Assembly: GCA_902614235.1 (NCBI GenBank)
Contig: CACMKG010000004.1
Coordinates: forward strand, 53,812 to 117,811
From: an uncultured SAR86 cluster bacterium
Lineage (GTDB): Bacteria; Pseudomonadota; Gammaproteobacteria; Magnimaribacterales; AG-339-G14
Length of the DNA: 64,000 bases
Direction of reading: 5' to 3'
Below are positions 14,391-23,572 of the stretch, in pieces; within the stretch, counting starts at the first letter, position 1, and each line of letters opens with the position of its first letter. Both the position numbers and the translations under genes were made by a program. The notes beneath the pieces are model-generated. The model searched no databases. It saw nothing but the letters and a program-made list of their open reading frames with translations, and was not told where the DNA came from.

Positions 14391-15362
14391 TTATCTGTAA
14401 AGATTTTTAATAGGGTTTTGTTCTTTAAAGTTTTTCACGTTTTCCAAAAATAATTCAAAAGAACGAGGCAGGCCTAGAAGAGAATGTGCCGAATCATGCG
14501 CAGATATGAAGCAATTTTTTGCTGTCCATAAATCCGAAGAATTATCTAACGGTTCAATTTTTGTCGTATCCAAAGCTGCAGCCGCCAGCTCTCCTGAATT
14601 AAGGGCATTTGCAAGATCTTGTTCATTTAATGAATTTCCTCTACCGACATTGATAAGCATTGCTGAGTTATTTAGTTTTTGCAGAACTTTTTTATTGATT
14701 ACATCATCGGTATCTTTGGCATTTGGCAAGGCCATCACTAAAAAATCAGTCAAAGGTAAAAATTCTTCAAATCGATCCATAGTTAAAACCTCATCAGCAA
14801 ATTCGCATTCTTGAGGTTTTCTTCTTATACCGATTACATTCATTCCAAAAGCTTTACCAAGTTTAGCTACTTCTTTGCCTATCCCTCCATAACCTAATAT
14901 CAATAAAGTTTTGTTAGTTAATTCCCCGTCACCACCCATAGGACTCCAGTTTTTTTCATGCTGCAGCTCTATGTGCTGGTCTATTCTTTTATTCCAACGC
15001 AACATTTGAGAAAAAACATAGTGAGAAATAGGAATTGCATGAATACTGCTTGCATTGGCAATAACTGCCTTAGATTCTTTTAACATCGCTTGGCAAAAGG
15101 GGTCGTCCATCCCAGCATATCCAGTCTGAATGAATTGCATGCGCTTGCACAGATTCAATAGTGGCTTAAAAAGTTTTTGGTTGTCTCTAATTGCAAATAA
15201 AAATTGATACGAAAGAAAAAGCGCGTCACAGTTTGGAATAGAATCCCAAGGAGGATTTGAAGCATCTTCAGGATCTATGGGAAAAATTTCAACTGGAAAA
15301 TCGAGTTCTCTTAGTTGAGATCCAAAATATTGATCGGTGTCTTTAGCAATGACTAGCTTCAT
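14391..15362 (-). CDS. D-2-hydroxyacid dehydrogenase, NAD(P)-dependent
   Basis: This 323-residue protein carries the nucleotide-binding motif LGYGGIG (residues 156-162) and the catalytic trio R241 (NVGRGN), E270 (TKIEPLD) and H289 (ISAHD). It would interconvert a D-2-hydroxyacid and a 2-oxoacid such as glyoxylate/glycolate or hydroxypyruvate. The IRRKP after the second strand favours NADP, as in GhrA-type enzymes. No pathway partner is adjacent. Confidence 0.88.
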   Translation of the reverse strand: MKLVIAKDTDQYFGSQLRELDFPVEIFPIDPEDASNPPWDSIPNCDALFLSYQFLFAIRDNQKLFKPLLNLCKRMQFIQTGYAGMDDPFCQAMLKESKAVIANASSIHAIPISHYVFSQMLRWNKRIDQHIELQHEKNWSPMGGDGELTNKTLLILGYGGIGKEVAKLGKAFGMNVIGIRRKPQECEFADEVLTMDRFEEFLPLTDFLVMALPNAKDTDDVINKKVLQKLNNSAMLINVGRGNSLNEQDLANALNSGELAAAALDTTKIEPLDNSSDLWTAKNCFISAHDSAHSLLGLPRSFELFLENVKNFKEQNPIKNLYR

Positions 15363-15393
15363 ATAATTTAGAAACTATCTTAATCATTTGAAC

Positions 15394-15422
15394 GCCGAAA
15401 ACAACTCAATATTGCTTTCGGC
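15394..15422 (-). terminator. stem-loop after the TonB-receptor gene
   Basis: GCCGAAA (15394-15400) and TTTCGGC (15416-15422) pair perfectly. The stem extends by CAA/TTG after one mismatch, leaving a 7-base loop. It lies 22 bases downstream of the reverse-strand receptor stop and is the most GC-rich fold of this intergenic region. The following T-run is weak, so it may be a 3'-protecting hairpin rather than a strong terminator. Confidence 0.45.
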
Positions 15423-15443
15423 ATTCAGGAGACGTTTTAGAAT

Positions 15444-17471
15444 TTATAGCGTAACTCTAAAACCTATACCTAAGTTTTTGCCTGGTAAAGGCACTTCATT
15501 TTTAACAGTAGATGAATGGTTTCTTGCTATTTCATCTAAGAGGTTATTAGCAAAAAGCACTACTTTAAAGTCTTCAACTCCTTCAACTGGGAAAGATCTG
15601 CTGATACTTAACTCGAGCAGCTCAAATCCAGCAGTAAATGAATCACCATCGGAACCAAAATCAGGCTGTGCATTTACTTCGGTTAAATCTACGTCAACTG
15701 ACAAATTGTCTTCAGTATAAGACAGCGTATAAATGTCTCTCGCTGGAACCATTCTAGGAATATTGGAACCGTCTGTAAAAGTTCCATTCACAGAGTCTCT
15801 TCCAATTGTTACACCTAAGTTCCCATTTAGAAAATCTAAATCTGTTCCAACTTGAATCTCGTAACCATCAAGTTCAGCATCTTTTTGTACAAAATTTGCG
15901 ATTTCGAGCTTCATTTCACCTGTGCCTTTTACTCCACTATCTTTACGATAAATGTAGTTGTCGACTTCATTTTGATAGAAGTTTATTGATCCATAGATGA
16001 CATCGTTGTCAAAGCTCAAACCAAGGTCTATGTTTTGTGCTTCTTCAGCTTGCATATTTGGATTACCCCTTTCATTTCTCTGAACAGCAGCATGTTCTCC
16101 ATTCATGAACATTTCAACGGATGAAGGTGCTCTTTCAACTGAACTAATACTAAGGCTTAAGTCGGTTGTTGAAGATAGATCAAAACCAAATCCAAGCACA
16201 TAACTTGTTGAGTCAAAGTCTTTATCATAAGCAGTTGAACCAACTTTACTTTTTCTATTTACTTCGTCTCTTCTGATACCAAAATCAAGATCGAAGTTAG
16301 AAAATTCTCTACTAAGGTAGTATCCAAAGCTTGTTTCTTCACTTTCGACATTTTCCATGAAAGCTTCTTCACCAAGAATAGAAGTGTCTTCTTCCATCGA
16401 ACGAATCACAACTTTTTGCGTCAAAGCATCATTAGATAAATCTAGAATTGCTCCAAGTTCTTGCGCATCATTAAGGAAAGTCGTTTTTTCACCGTTATGC
16501 TCGCCACCGATGTGTAACTCAACAAGCTCATAATCAGTGTCGCTATAGAAATAGTCAATTTGATTGATGTAATCACTTGCTATTTTGTAAGCCCCTTTTA
16601 TGTTCGTGGTGTCAGAATCAGTTGAAGATTCAATTCTTTCTTCTTCGTGTTCTTCTTCTCCTCCTCCTCCTTCCTCTTCCTCGTGTTCTCCGTGAAAAAG
16701 AATACCATAAACGTTTTCAATATTTTTGAATGAGACTCCAAAATAACCCCAATCTTCAACAATAGAAACACCAGTTTTGTATGCTGCTATTTTCGCATCG
16801 GAATTTTCTAGATGATCTTTCTCTTCCTCTGTATGACCAGGCTCATGTATTACTGCTTCATCAGGAATTTCAAAATTATTAAAATTTTGATGCTTGTAGG
16901 CAAGACTCATATTAAAGCCTTCAATATTGTCGCTAAAACTTATGTTGTGAACATCGCCATCATTCACTGAGTTGTGCTCAAAGCCAAGTTTTATTTCTTG
17001 TTCAGAAAAATCTTCTTGGGTGATTGTGTTATCGACCACGTTAACAATACCACCAAGCGCACCATTGCTATAAAGCAAGGAACTCGGTCCTCTGACAATT
17101 TCAACTTGTTGAATATTATTCAAGTCAATGTCAATTGGGTGGTCTGCACCAATTCCTGAAACGTCTCTATTTACTAATCCATTTTCAAGAACCTTAACTC
17201 TTGCTCCAGAAAGTCCTCTAATAACAGGTTGCCCAACGATAGATCCAAAATCCGTATTGCTTACACCAAGTAAATTATCTATGGATTCACCTATGCTGTG
17301 ACTTCCAGACTTATTAAGAGTTTCCTCGTCAATGACGTGAATGGGATTTTCAATTTGGCTTTTTGTACCCAAGATCGATGAAGTTACAACCACATCTTCA
17401 ATATCTTGAGCAAAAGCCGGGCTTATCGCCACTATGCTCATTATTGTGAGCATTCTTGTAAATTTTTTCAT
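15444..17471 (-). CDS. TonB-dependent outer-membrane receptor, probably metal (zinc-type)
   Basis: This 675-residue receptor has a signal peptide (to about residue 21), a TonB-box-like DIEDVVVTSS, a plug domain with PVIRGLSGARVKVLENG and EIVRGPSSLLYSNGALGG, and a beta-barrel ending GIGFRVTL. One extracellular loop is very rich in His and Glu (HGEHEEEEGGGGEEEHEEE, with another EPGHTEEEKDH). This resembles zinc receptors of the ZnuD type. AGGAGG precedes the ATG. It is downstream of a His-rich periplasmic protein gene, which supports a metal role. The substrate is inferred. Confidence 0.9.
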   Translation of the reverse strand: MKKFTRMLTIMSIVAISPAFAQDIEDVVVTSSILGTKSQIENPIHVIDEETLNKSGSHSIGESIDNLLGVSNTDFGSIVGQPVIRGLSGARVKVLENGLVNRDVSGIGADHPIDIDLNNIQQVEIVRGPSSLLYSNGALGGIVNVVDNTITQEDFSEQEIKLGFEHNSVNDGDVHNISFSDNIEGFNMSLAYKHQNFNNFEIPDEAVIHEPGHTEEEKDHLENSDAKIAAYKTGVSIVEDWGYFGVSFKNIENVYGILFHGEHEEEEGGGGEEEHEEERIESSTDSDTTNIKGAYKIASDYINQIDYFYSDTDYELVELHIGGEHNGEKTTFLNDAQELGAILDLSNDALTQKVVIRSMEEDTSILGEEAFMENVESEETSFGYYLSREFSNFDLDFGIRRDEVNRKSKVGSTAYDKDFDSTSYVLGFGFDLSSTTDLSLSISSVERAPSSVEMFMNGEHAAVQRNERGNPNMQAEEAQNIDLGLSFDNDVIYGSINFYQNEVDNYIYRKDSGVKGTGEMKLEIANFVQKDAELDGYEIQVGTDLDFLNGNLGVTIGRDSVNGTFTDGSNIPRMVPARDIYTLSYTEDNLSVDVDLTEVNAQPDFGSDGDSFTAGFELLELSISRSFPVEGVEDFKVVLFANNLLDEIARNHSSTVKNEVPLPGKNLGIGFRVTL

Positions 17472-17518
17472 AATACCTCCTATGAAAAATTAAAATTTAA
17501 AAAATTTGTTATGAGTTT

Positions 17519-17788
17519 TTAAATTTTAGGAGGTGCTCTAGTTAAGTAGGGAGATGAATGAGATAAAAAATAAGAAGAATACTCTTCTTTAAATAAGTTC
17601 TTGTTGAGGTTATCGGAAATCTCTAAATGATTGAAATAATCGATTGAAGATATTTCAACAAAATGACAAACAACGCAAAATTCTTCATGATGGTTTTCAT
17701 CATGATGATCATGGGCTAAGGGTTCTGCAGATACGGAAATCGCAAAAAGCAGAAAGCTTAGTAATAAAAAAATTCTCCTGCCCTTCAT
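17519..17788 (-). CDS. small exported His-rich protein
   Basis: This 89-residue protein has a signal peptide ending in SVSAEP, then HDHHDENHHEEFCVVCH, a dense His/Cys metal-ligand cluster. Small proteins of this design often sit beside zinc or copper receptors, where they bind or buffer the metal in the periplasm. The C-terminus has no motif I recognise. It lies 47 bases before the TonB receptor on the same strand and 10 bases after the desaturase stop, so one transcript is likely. Confidence 0.7.
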   Translation of the reverse strand: MKGRRIFLLLSFLLFAISVSAEPLAHDHHDENHHEEFCVVCHFVEISSIDYFNHLEISDNLNKNLFKEEYSSYFLSHSSPYLTRAPPKI

Positions 17789-17798
17789 TTTTAATGAG

Positions 17799-18707
17799 CT
17801 ACTGTATCAGAATCTTTTTGAATATAGGTAAATATCCCTCAGAAATCTCCATTTGATCAGTAAAGCCTTTTTCTCTGAGCATTTGATGAGCTCTAGGTAA
17901 GTTATACCAAGGACAGTAAGTGAATAAATGATGTTCAATATGATAATTTACATTGAGTGGCGCTAAAAAATATTTGAGATACCAAGGCACAAGAGTTGTT
18001 CTGGTAAATGTAAAATCGTTACTACCGCTTAGCCCTGAATGCTCAGTAATACTTCTGATTCTGTAAAAAAGACTAAAAAAGGTCAGCATTGGTAACCACC
18101 ATAAAAACAAGTATAACCATCCTTGATCTACGGAAATTAAACTAGCAAGAATTATAAAATTGGTGATGAAAAAACCTTTTAATTTAAATGCAAATCTTTT
18201 TAAACTTTTAAGAAAAGAATCTTCATTGCCCCAAGCAGAAATCAGAACTGCTAAATATCTTCTAACCCCAGCAATGCCGGATAAATCTCTAGTAAATTTT
18301 CTAACGAGACTTTTTTTAGATGCTGGAAACGCTTGAGTAAGACCTAAATCAGGGTCCTTTTCAGTATCTGTATGCTTGTGATGTTGAGAATGGACTTTTC
18401 TGTAAGGCATCGTATCCGTCATCACTGGATAGGCGCAGAGCCATTGAGAAGCAATATCGTTTAATTTTCTATTTTTAAAAATAAGACCATGTGCGCCATC
18501 ATGCATAAAAACAACCATTTGAAATTGTTTAGCAGCAATAATTATTGCCGAAATAAAAAATGTTAGAGGATTAGGAAATAAAACGAACAGCAAAAAAGCC
18601 AGTACTACTTGAGCCCACATAGACGCTAAAGTAAAAACATTAATAAGATCTTTTTTCTGTTTAAGTTCGCTTACTTCAGAATCATTCAATAATTTATCAA
18701 TCGACAT
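17799..18707 (-). CDS. membrane fatty-acid desaturase
   Basis: This 302-residue protein has about four membrane helices and the three histidine boxes of the di-iron desaturase family: HDGAH, HSQHHKHTD (H-x2-HH) and NYHIEHHLF (H-x2-HH). It would introduce a double bond or hydroxyl into an acyl or carotenoid-like lipid in the inner membrane. The NVNYHIEHHLFTYCPWYNLP tail matches acyl-lipid desaturases. Electron donors are not encoded nearby, although cytochrome b561 lies about 1 kb away on the other strand. Confidence 0.9.
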   Translation of the reverse strand: MSIDKLLNDSEVSELKQKKDLINVFTLASMWAQVVLAFLLFVLFPNPLTFFISAIIIAAKQFQMVVFMHDGAHGLIFKNRKLNDIASQWLCAYPVMTDTMPYRKVHSQHHKHTDTEKDPDLGLTQAFPASKKSLVRKFTRDLSGIAGVRRYLAVLISAWGNEDSFLKSLKRFAFKLKGFFITNFIILASLISVDQGWLYLFLWWLPMLTFFSLFYRIRSITEHSGLSGSNDFTFTRTTLVPWYLKYFLAPLNVNYHIEHHLFTYCPWYNLPRAHQMLREKGFTDQMEISEGYLPIFKKILIQ

Positions 18708-18743
18708 AGAAGAATTATATAAATTAAAAAAAATAAGTAAAAA

Positions 18744-19184
18744 CTATTTAACAGCTGTTCCGGCAATAAAACTTTTTAATTGCTCTGCCTCTTCACAAGA
18801 ATTTGGACAAAGAATGTTGAGTTTTTCTAAATTAGCTTGTGCTAATGCAGGCATTTCCAATTCCACGAAGAGTTCACCTTGATATTCTAAAGCTGCTTTG
18901 TTATCAGCATCCAGTGATAAAGCCTTCTCATACAATCCTTTTGCTTTTTCTAAGCCTCCAAGCTTTCTTTCACTAAAAGCATATAAGGTCCAGCCGTAAG
19001 AATCTTCTGGCTTAGATTTTGTATATGCTTTGAGTACTTTTTTTGCTTCAAAAAATCTTTCTTGCTCAATGAAGTTGAGCGCTCTCGAATAAAGCTTGTC
19101 AGGATCGGTTTTTCCATATTTTGCCGAAAAAACAAAAGAAGAAGACATTAAAAACAGAAAAACAATAAAAAATTTTATTTTCAT
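18744..19184 (-). CDS. exported tetratricopeptide-repeat protein
   Basis: From the ATG at 19184 this is a 146-residue protein with a clear signal peptide (MKIKFFIVFLFLMSSSFVFS). An open frame extends upstream to 19301, but those 39 residues would bury the signal sequence, so the internal start is preferred. The mature part carries about three TPR units (DKLYSRALNFIEQERFFEAK, SYGWTLYAFSERKLGGLEKA, KAALEYQGELFVELEMPALA). It is probably a periplasmic scaffold. A CPNSCEE motif near the end may form a disulfide. Confidence 0.75.
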   Translation of the reverse strand: MKIKFFIVFLFLMSSSFVFSAKYGKTDPDKLYSRALNFIEQERFFEAKKVLKAYTKSKPEDSYGWTLYAFSERKLGGLEKAKGLYEKALSLDADNKAALEYQGELFVELEMPALAQANLEKLNILCPNSCEEAEQLKSFIAGTAVK

Positions 19185-19260
19185 ATAAAAATTATAGCCA
19201 TTACAATTGGAATTTACATTCGCAAGAACTTTATAAAATAAGCTTTTAACCTTTAAAAAT

Positions 19261-19662
19261 ATGAATTTAGGATCAACTTTTTTTATTTTAATCTCTGGCA
19301 TAAGTGCAGGAGTAATTTTGTTTCAATCTTTTGTAGTTGCTTCTTCTATTTTTAAAGTTTTGCCTGAAGATAATGCAGGAATTTTATTAAGAAATCTTTT
19401 TCCAAAATTTTTTCAATTTTTAGCGGCTCTCGCTTTGGCCGCTTTAACAATAGGTCTAGTATATGGGCTAGAATTTTTTCCTTTGGTTTTTATGCAATTA
19501 GCAAATTTTATCTTCTTTGTTATTTGTTATTCTTTGATACCGGCAACAAATAGAGCAAGAGATGAAAACAATAAAAAAAAATTTGGAATACTTCACACAG
19601 TAAGCGTTTTACTAACTTTGTTAGCTTTAATAATTAATTTATCTTTGGTTTTTTTAATTTAA
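19261..19662 (+). CDS. DUF4149 membrane protein
   Basis: This 133-residue protein has four predicted membrane helices (about residues 5-27, 48-70, 77-95 and 111-132). The FFILISGISAGVILFQSFV start and LIPATNRARDE loop fit the DUF4149/TMEM205-like family. Function unknown. It is divergent from the TPR gene with a 76-base spacer that probably holds both promoters, and precedes the cytochrome b561 gene by 9 bases. Confidence 0.75.
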   Translation: MNLGSTFFILISGISAGVILFQSFVVASSIFKVLPEDNAGILLRNLFPKFFQFLAALALAALTIGLVYGLEFFPLVFMQLANFIFFVICYSLIPATNRARDENNKKKFGILHTVSVLLTLLALIINLSLVFLI

Positions 19663-19671
19663 AATTGGTCA

Positions 19672-20214
19672 ATGGTTGATTATTTAAAAGCTCAAAAAGT
19701 CATTCACTGGTTGATGGCCATAATAATAATGTTGGATTTAAATGTTGCCCAAAAGTTTGGTGGCGACATGGAGCTTTGGGACAGACTTGAGTCTAGAGTA
19801 GATCATGCTCAAGCGGGGTTAATAGTGACGTTTCTTTTTTTGTTGAGAATTTTCCTGAGATACAGATACGGTGCTCCAGCGCTTCCTACTGAGATGCCCG
19901 GTTGGCAAGTAATATCGGCGAAAGCAGGACATTACGGACTTTATATTTTAATGGGTATGTTAATTGTAACTGGAATTTTGTCTGCCAATTTCACTTCCGA
20001 TCCGGTTTTGGTTTTTGGGTTGTTGAATTTATCTTCAGAAACTCAAAATATTGAAATGTTCAATCTGATTCGGGGAATTCATGAGTTTTCAACAAATGCC
20101 ATTATTTTACTAATTGTTATTCATATTCTTGCAGCTCTTTATCATCACTTCATAGTCAAAGATCAGACAACAGTCAATATGACAAAATTTTGGACTTCCA
20201 AAGTTAAAAACTAA
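19672..20214 (+). CDS. cytochrome b561 family protein
   Basis: This 180-residue four-helix membrane protein has histidines positioned as in bacterial b561: KVIHWLMA (helix 1), VDHAQAGL, KAGHYGLYILMGM (helix 3) and VIHILAALYHH (helix 4). It would bind haem b and carry electrons between the quinone pool and a periplasmic or oxidase partner. Start and stop spacing to its neighbours is only 9 and 2 bases, so it forms an operon with the DUF4149 and MBL-fold genes. Confidence 0.88.
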   Translation: MVDYLKAQKVIHWLMAIIIMLDLNVAQKFGGDMELWDRLESRVDHAQAGLIVTFLFLLRIFLRYRYGAPALPTEMPGWQVISAKAGHYGLYILMGMLIVTGILSANFTSDPVLVFGLLNLSSETQNIEMFNLIRGIHEFSTNAIILLIVIHILAALYHHFIVKDQTTVNMTKFWTSKVKN

Positions 20215-20216
20215 GA

Positions 20217-21188
20217 ATGAAAAAACTTTCTTTTCTTCTTCTTTTAATTTCAATTCCTTTTCAATCTTTTGCCGATCTTGCTAAATATGAAATAACAGTA
20301 TTAGCTACTAATATTGCAAACTATGGAGGCTTTGGAGAATGGAGCTTTTCTGCTTTGTATGAAAGCGGGGAAGAATCTATTCTTTTTGATACTGGTTTTC
20401 ATGAAGATACAGTCATTCATAATGCTCAACTATTAAAGAAAGATCTCTCTAAAGTAGAGAAAGTTGTATTAAGTCACTTTCACTCTGATCATACTGGAGG
20501 ACTGTTAAAATTAAGAAAAAAATATCGTATTGTAAATAAAAAAGCTTTTTCAAAAGTTTTTGTGGCTGAAGGTTTTTTCCAACAAAGGTTTACAAAAGAT
20601 GGTTCAAAAATAAAAAAAAATGGAGTTGGCCCTGGAGGATATGGCGAAGCTTTAATTTTTAAAGAGGAAGCTGAAAGGCTCGGTATAAAGTTTTTTATCG
20701 TGGATTCAAATACTGAAATAAGCAAAGACCTGTTCATTACTGGCCCAGTAAAAAGAAAAGTTGAAAAATACATTGGACCTGAAAACTTATATGTCAAAGA
20801 CAGCAATAATCAACTCCAACCAGATGTCATAATGGATGATCAGTCAATGGGCATGCTTACTGAAAAAGGTTGGGTGATGATGTCTGGTTGCGGGCATGCA
20901 GGAATTATTAATAGCGGGGAATCTTTAAAAGAAATTAAAGACTTGCCAATATATGGAGCCATGGGAGGCTTTCATTTGTGGCAAGCAAATGAAAAGACTC
21001 TCACTCAGACTGCCAAATGGTTGAAAAAAGAGGGCTTGGGTAAATTCATGGGCGGACATTGCACCGGAATTAATGCTACAAGAAAAATATCAGACTTTGT
21101 TGGTTTAGAGCGAGAAGATATGTCCCATACAGCAGTAGGCAGTGTTTTAACAAAAGACTTAGAGATTATTAGAAGTTCCGTAGAGTAA
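20217..21188 (+). CDS. exported MBL-fold metallo-hydrolase
   Basis: This 323-residue protein has a signal peptide (residues 1-19, QSFAD). The metallo-beta-lactamase fold has HFHSDHTGG with H87, H89, D91 and H92, later SGCGHAGI and GGFHLW. The closest recognisable group is the periplasmic 7,8-dihydropterin-6-methyl-4-(beta-D-ribofuranosyl)aminobenzene-type MBL proteins. The substrate is unknown. It closes the three-gene run with DUF4149 and cytochrome b561. Confidence 0.85.
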   Translation: MKKLSFLLLLISIPFQSFADLAKYEITVLATNIANYGGFGEWSFSALYESGEESILFDTGFHEDTVIHNAQLLKKDLSKVEKVVLSHFHSDHTGGLLKLRKKYRIVNKKAFSKVFVAEGFFQQRFTKDGSKIKKNGVGPGGYGEALIFKEEAERLGIKFFIVDSNTEISKDLFITGPVKRKVEKYIGPENLYVKDSNNQLQPDVIMDDQSMGMLTEKGWVMMSGCGHAGIINSGESLKEIKDLPIYGAMGGFHLWQANEKTLTQTAKWLKKEGLGKFMGGHCTGINATRKISDFVGLEREDMSHTAVGSVLTKDLEIIRSSVE

Positions 21189-21200
21189 CCTTATTTAAAA

Positions 21201-22346
21201 TTATAAGTTTTCTGAAAGAGCTGCAATACCTAAAAAAGTATTACCAAGTATCAAGGGGTCATCAGGTTCGGGATGAGATGATAATTTTACAATTACTACT
21301 TTATTTTTTTGGTCAATGTATATGGCCTGACCATAGATACCGATGCAAATCATGGTTTCAGGACCACCAACCCAAATCTGATTTTTGTAGTGAAAACCAG
21401 GCAGTCTTAGACCATACTCGCTTTTTGAAAAAATATTCTTATATTGGTCAGATTCTTCAAGAGTCGATTTAATCCAACTTTCTGGAACAATTTGATTATC
21501 ATTAAAAGTTCCATTGTTCATCAACATTAAGCCAAATTTAGCAAGATCCCTGGCGCTTGCATTCATTCCAGCTCCCATGTAAGGGAAATCATTTCCGTCC
21601 GAGACAATTTGCGCATCATGTTCAGCTTTTAACTTATCCCATATAAAGGTTTGGAGAAGGTCTTGAAATTTCATTTGGCAAGACCTTTCTGCAGCCAGTG
21701 CTAGAATGTTTGTTAGGACTGTGCGGTAATTAAAAATTTCAAATTCTTTTTGTGAAGTTTCTTTCAAACTTGCCATAAACTCTAAAAGATTTTTTGGGGA
21801 AACTTCATTTTTCAGATCCGGGCGCCAACCAACTACAGCTGCCTCGTGCCAAAATTCTGAAGAAGAATCATTATAATCTTCTGTAAATCTAACAGCAGCA
21901 GTCATATCTAAAGCATGTTGAATAGTTGTCTCTTGAAAGGCAGAATTTTGCAGCTCTGGAATATATTTAATTACTTTATCTTTTGTATTTAGTTTCGCTT
22001 CATTCTCTAAAATTCCTATAAGCATGCCAACAAAAGATTTTGATACTGAATTCATTAGATGAAGGTCGTTATCTTTCATTTCATTTTGATACTCTTCAAA
22101 AATTATGTTGCTATCTTTTAGAATCACAAATGCATCGGTGTAACTTGAATCTAGCATTTCTCTTAAGTTAGTCTTTCCTTCAAGACCATCAAATTCAAAA
22201 GAATCTAGATTAAGTATATTTTTTGGAATAATGAAAGGATCATCAGATTTGAATAATTTAACAGTCTCGAATATAGAGCTCATATTTCTAAAGCTCCATC
22301 TATTATTTGGAGGATTCAGCCAGTTAGTTGTATTTATGTTATTCAT
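21201..22346 (-). CDS. serine hydrolase, class C beta-lactamase-like
   Basis: This 381-residue protein has the SxxK motif S100-V-S-K103 in NSVSKSFVGM, a FNYRT region at the usual tyrosine-motif position, and a conserved ASARDLAKFGLMLMNNG. Such proteins are esterases, amide hydrolases or D-amino-acid peptidases rather than drug-inactivating enzymes. No signal peptide is evident. It is divergent from the SnoaL-like gene and is one of three SxxK hydrolases in 21-31 kb. Confidence 0.88.
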   Translation of the reverse strand: MNNINTTNWLNPPNNRWSFRNMSSIFETVKLFKSDDPFIIPKNILNLDSFEFDGLEGKTNLREMLDSSYTDAFVILKDSNIIFEEYQNEMKDNDLHLMNSVSKSFVGMLIGILENEAKLNTKDKVIKYIPELQNSAFQETTIQHALDMTAAVRFTEDYNDSSSEFWHEAAVVGWRPDLKNEVSPKNLLEFMASLKETSQKEFEIFNYRTVLTNILALAAERSCQMKFQDLLQTFIWDKLKAEHDAQIVSDGNDFPYMGAGMNASARDLAKFGLMLMNNGTFNDNQIVPESWIKSTLEESDQYKNIFSKSEYGLRLPGFHYKNQIWVGGPETMICIGIYGQAIYIDQKNKVVIVKLSSHPEPDDPLILGNTFLGIAALSENL

Positions 22347-22426
22347 TTCTTAAAGAAGCAAGTTGATGTTTCTTAACTATCAAGCTAGTCTAAACAGGTA
22401 CATTAAAAAACAAAAGGACAAAAAAT

Positions 22427-22885
22427 ATGAAAAAGATTTTAACGGTTTTAATTTTTTCGCTGACACTATCTCTTCAAGCTATGCATCATGGTGATTCACC
22501 AATGAGTGCTGAGGAACTAGTTAAAAAAGCTTATGCAACATTTGCTGCCGGTGATTCGGAGGCTTGGGCAAAGCTTCATGCAGTTGACTTAAAATTTACT
22601 ATCTTAGGACAGCTACCGCATTCGGGAACCTTCAATGGAACCGAAGCGACGATAAAAAACGTTTTTGAAGTGATTCCAGTCTATTGGCCAAGTTTCAAAT
22701 TAGAAACTATCAACATTGATACCGTCGATAGTAAATCAGGCAAAACAGTCTATGTGTTGAATAAGTTGATGGGTGATAATCTAAATAGTTTTGCACTTCA
22801 CATGTTTACAATTGAAGACAACAAAATTGCTACTTTTACAGCTTTTGATGATTATGATTCAATGCGTCAAGCAATGGTTGAATAA
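22427..22885 (+). CDS. exported SnoaL/NTF2-like protein
   Basis: This 152-residue protein has a signal peptide (to SLQAMHHG) and an NTF2-like cone fold: ELVKKAYATFAAGDSEAWAKL, LHAVDLKFTILGQLPHSG, and an FEVIPVYWPSFKLE strand. The fold appears in isomerases, hydratases and binding proteins, so no reaction is proposed. It sits 18 bases before another exported protein gene and may be co-expressed with it. Confidence 0.75.
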   Translation: MKKILTVLIFSLTLSLQAMHHGDSPMSAEELVKKAYATFAAGDSEAWAKLHAVDLKFTILGQLPHSGTFNGTEATIKNVFEVIPVYWPSFKLETINIDTVDSKSGKTVYVLNKLMGDNLNSFALHMFTIEDNKIATFTAFDDYDSMRQAMVE

Positions 22886-22903
22886 AATACTATAGGAGAA
22901 AAA

Positions 22904-23491
22904 ATGAAGATTTTAATATTTATGATGGGTTGCTTCATTTCTTTTGGCGCACTTGCAGGAGGTCACGAGCAAAATGAAAAACATAAATCACCTTATTCAA
23001 AAAATGCACTTATAAAGATGGCAAAAAAAGCGGCTCCATCTTCTATTACAGATAGTGCAACATTTATGGACTTTGATGGATCACTGCTTAAAAAAGGCTC
23101 TAATGATTGGGTCTGCATGACCGGTAGCACTCCTCAAAGAATAGCTCCAATGTGTTTAGATGAAGAATGGCGAAAGTGGAATGAAAGATTTATGGCTGGG
23201 GAAAAAAATGATATTGAAAATCAAAAGTTTGGACAAGCTTACATGTTGATGGGAGACGTTCCAGTAGATAATGACGTTCCAACCAGTGTCGGAATGGAAG
23301 ACCACAAAAAGTCCGCCGAGACAGGAAATTTTCACGACTCAGGACCTCATCTTATGTTGCTGCTTCCAAGGGGAGTCTTAAAACAAATAACGTCCAATCC
23401 ATATGCTGGAGGTTCATACGTTATGTTTCCAAATACTGAGTGGGAACATTTGATGATTCCAATTACAAACGTAGTGCCATCTTTTGATTAA
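22904..23491 (+). CDS. exported hypothetical protein
   Basis: This 195-residue protein has a signal peptide ending GALAGG. I do not recognise the family. The mature part has DWVCMTGSTPQRIAPMCLD, with two cysteines likely in a disulfide, a G-Q-A-Y-M-L-M-G-D segment and a His-containing DSGPHLMLLLPRG. A GGAGAAAAA precedes the start. It is clustered with the SnoaL-like gene upstream and the Baeyer-Villiger-type monooxygenase 81 bases downstream. Confidence 0.6.
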   Translation: MKILIFMMGCFISFGALAGGHEQNEKHKSPYSKNALIKMAKKAAPSSITDSATFMDFDGSLLKKGSNDWVCMTGSTPQRIAPMCLDEEWRKWNERFMAGEKNDIENQKFGQAYMLMGDVPVDNDVPTSVGMEDHKKSAETGNFHDSGPHLMLLLPRGVLKQITSNPYAGGSYVMFPNTEWEHLMIPITNVVPSFD

Positions 23492-23572
23492 AATTAAGAC
23501 AATTAAAAAATTATTAGAAAGCTTTAAAACTCAATGATAAATTGAGATAATCAATTTTGTTGAAGGTTAAAT

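Noticed and set aside
15388..15720. Forward frames antisense to the TonB receptor
   Set aside because: They are shadow frames of a well-supported outer-membrane receptor and have no domain.
19185..19301. Extended start for the TPR protein
   Set aside because: It would place 39 residues before a clear signal peptide.
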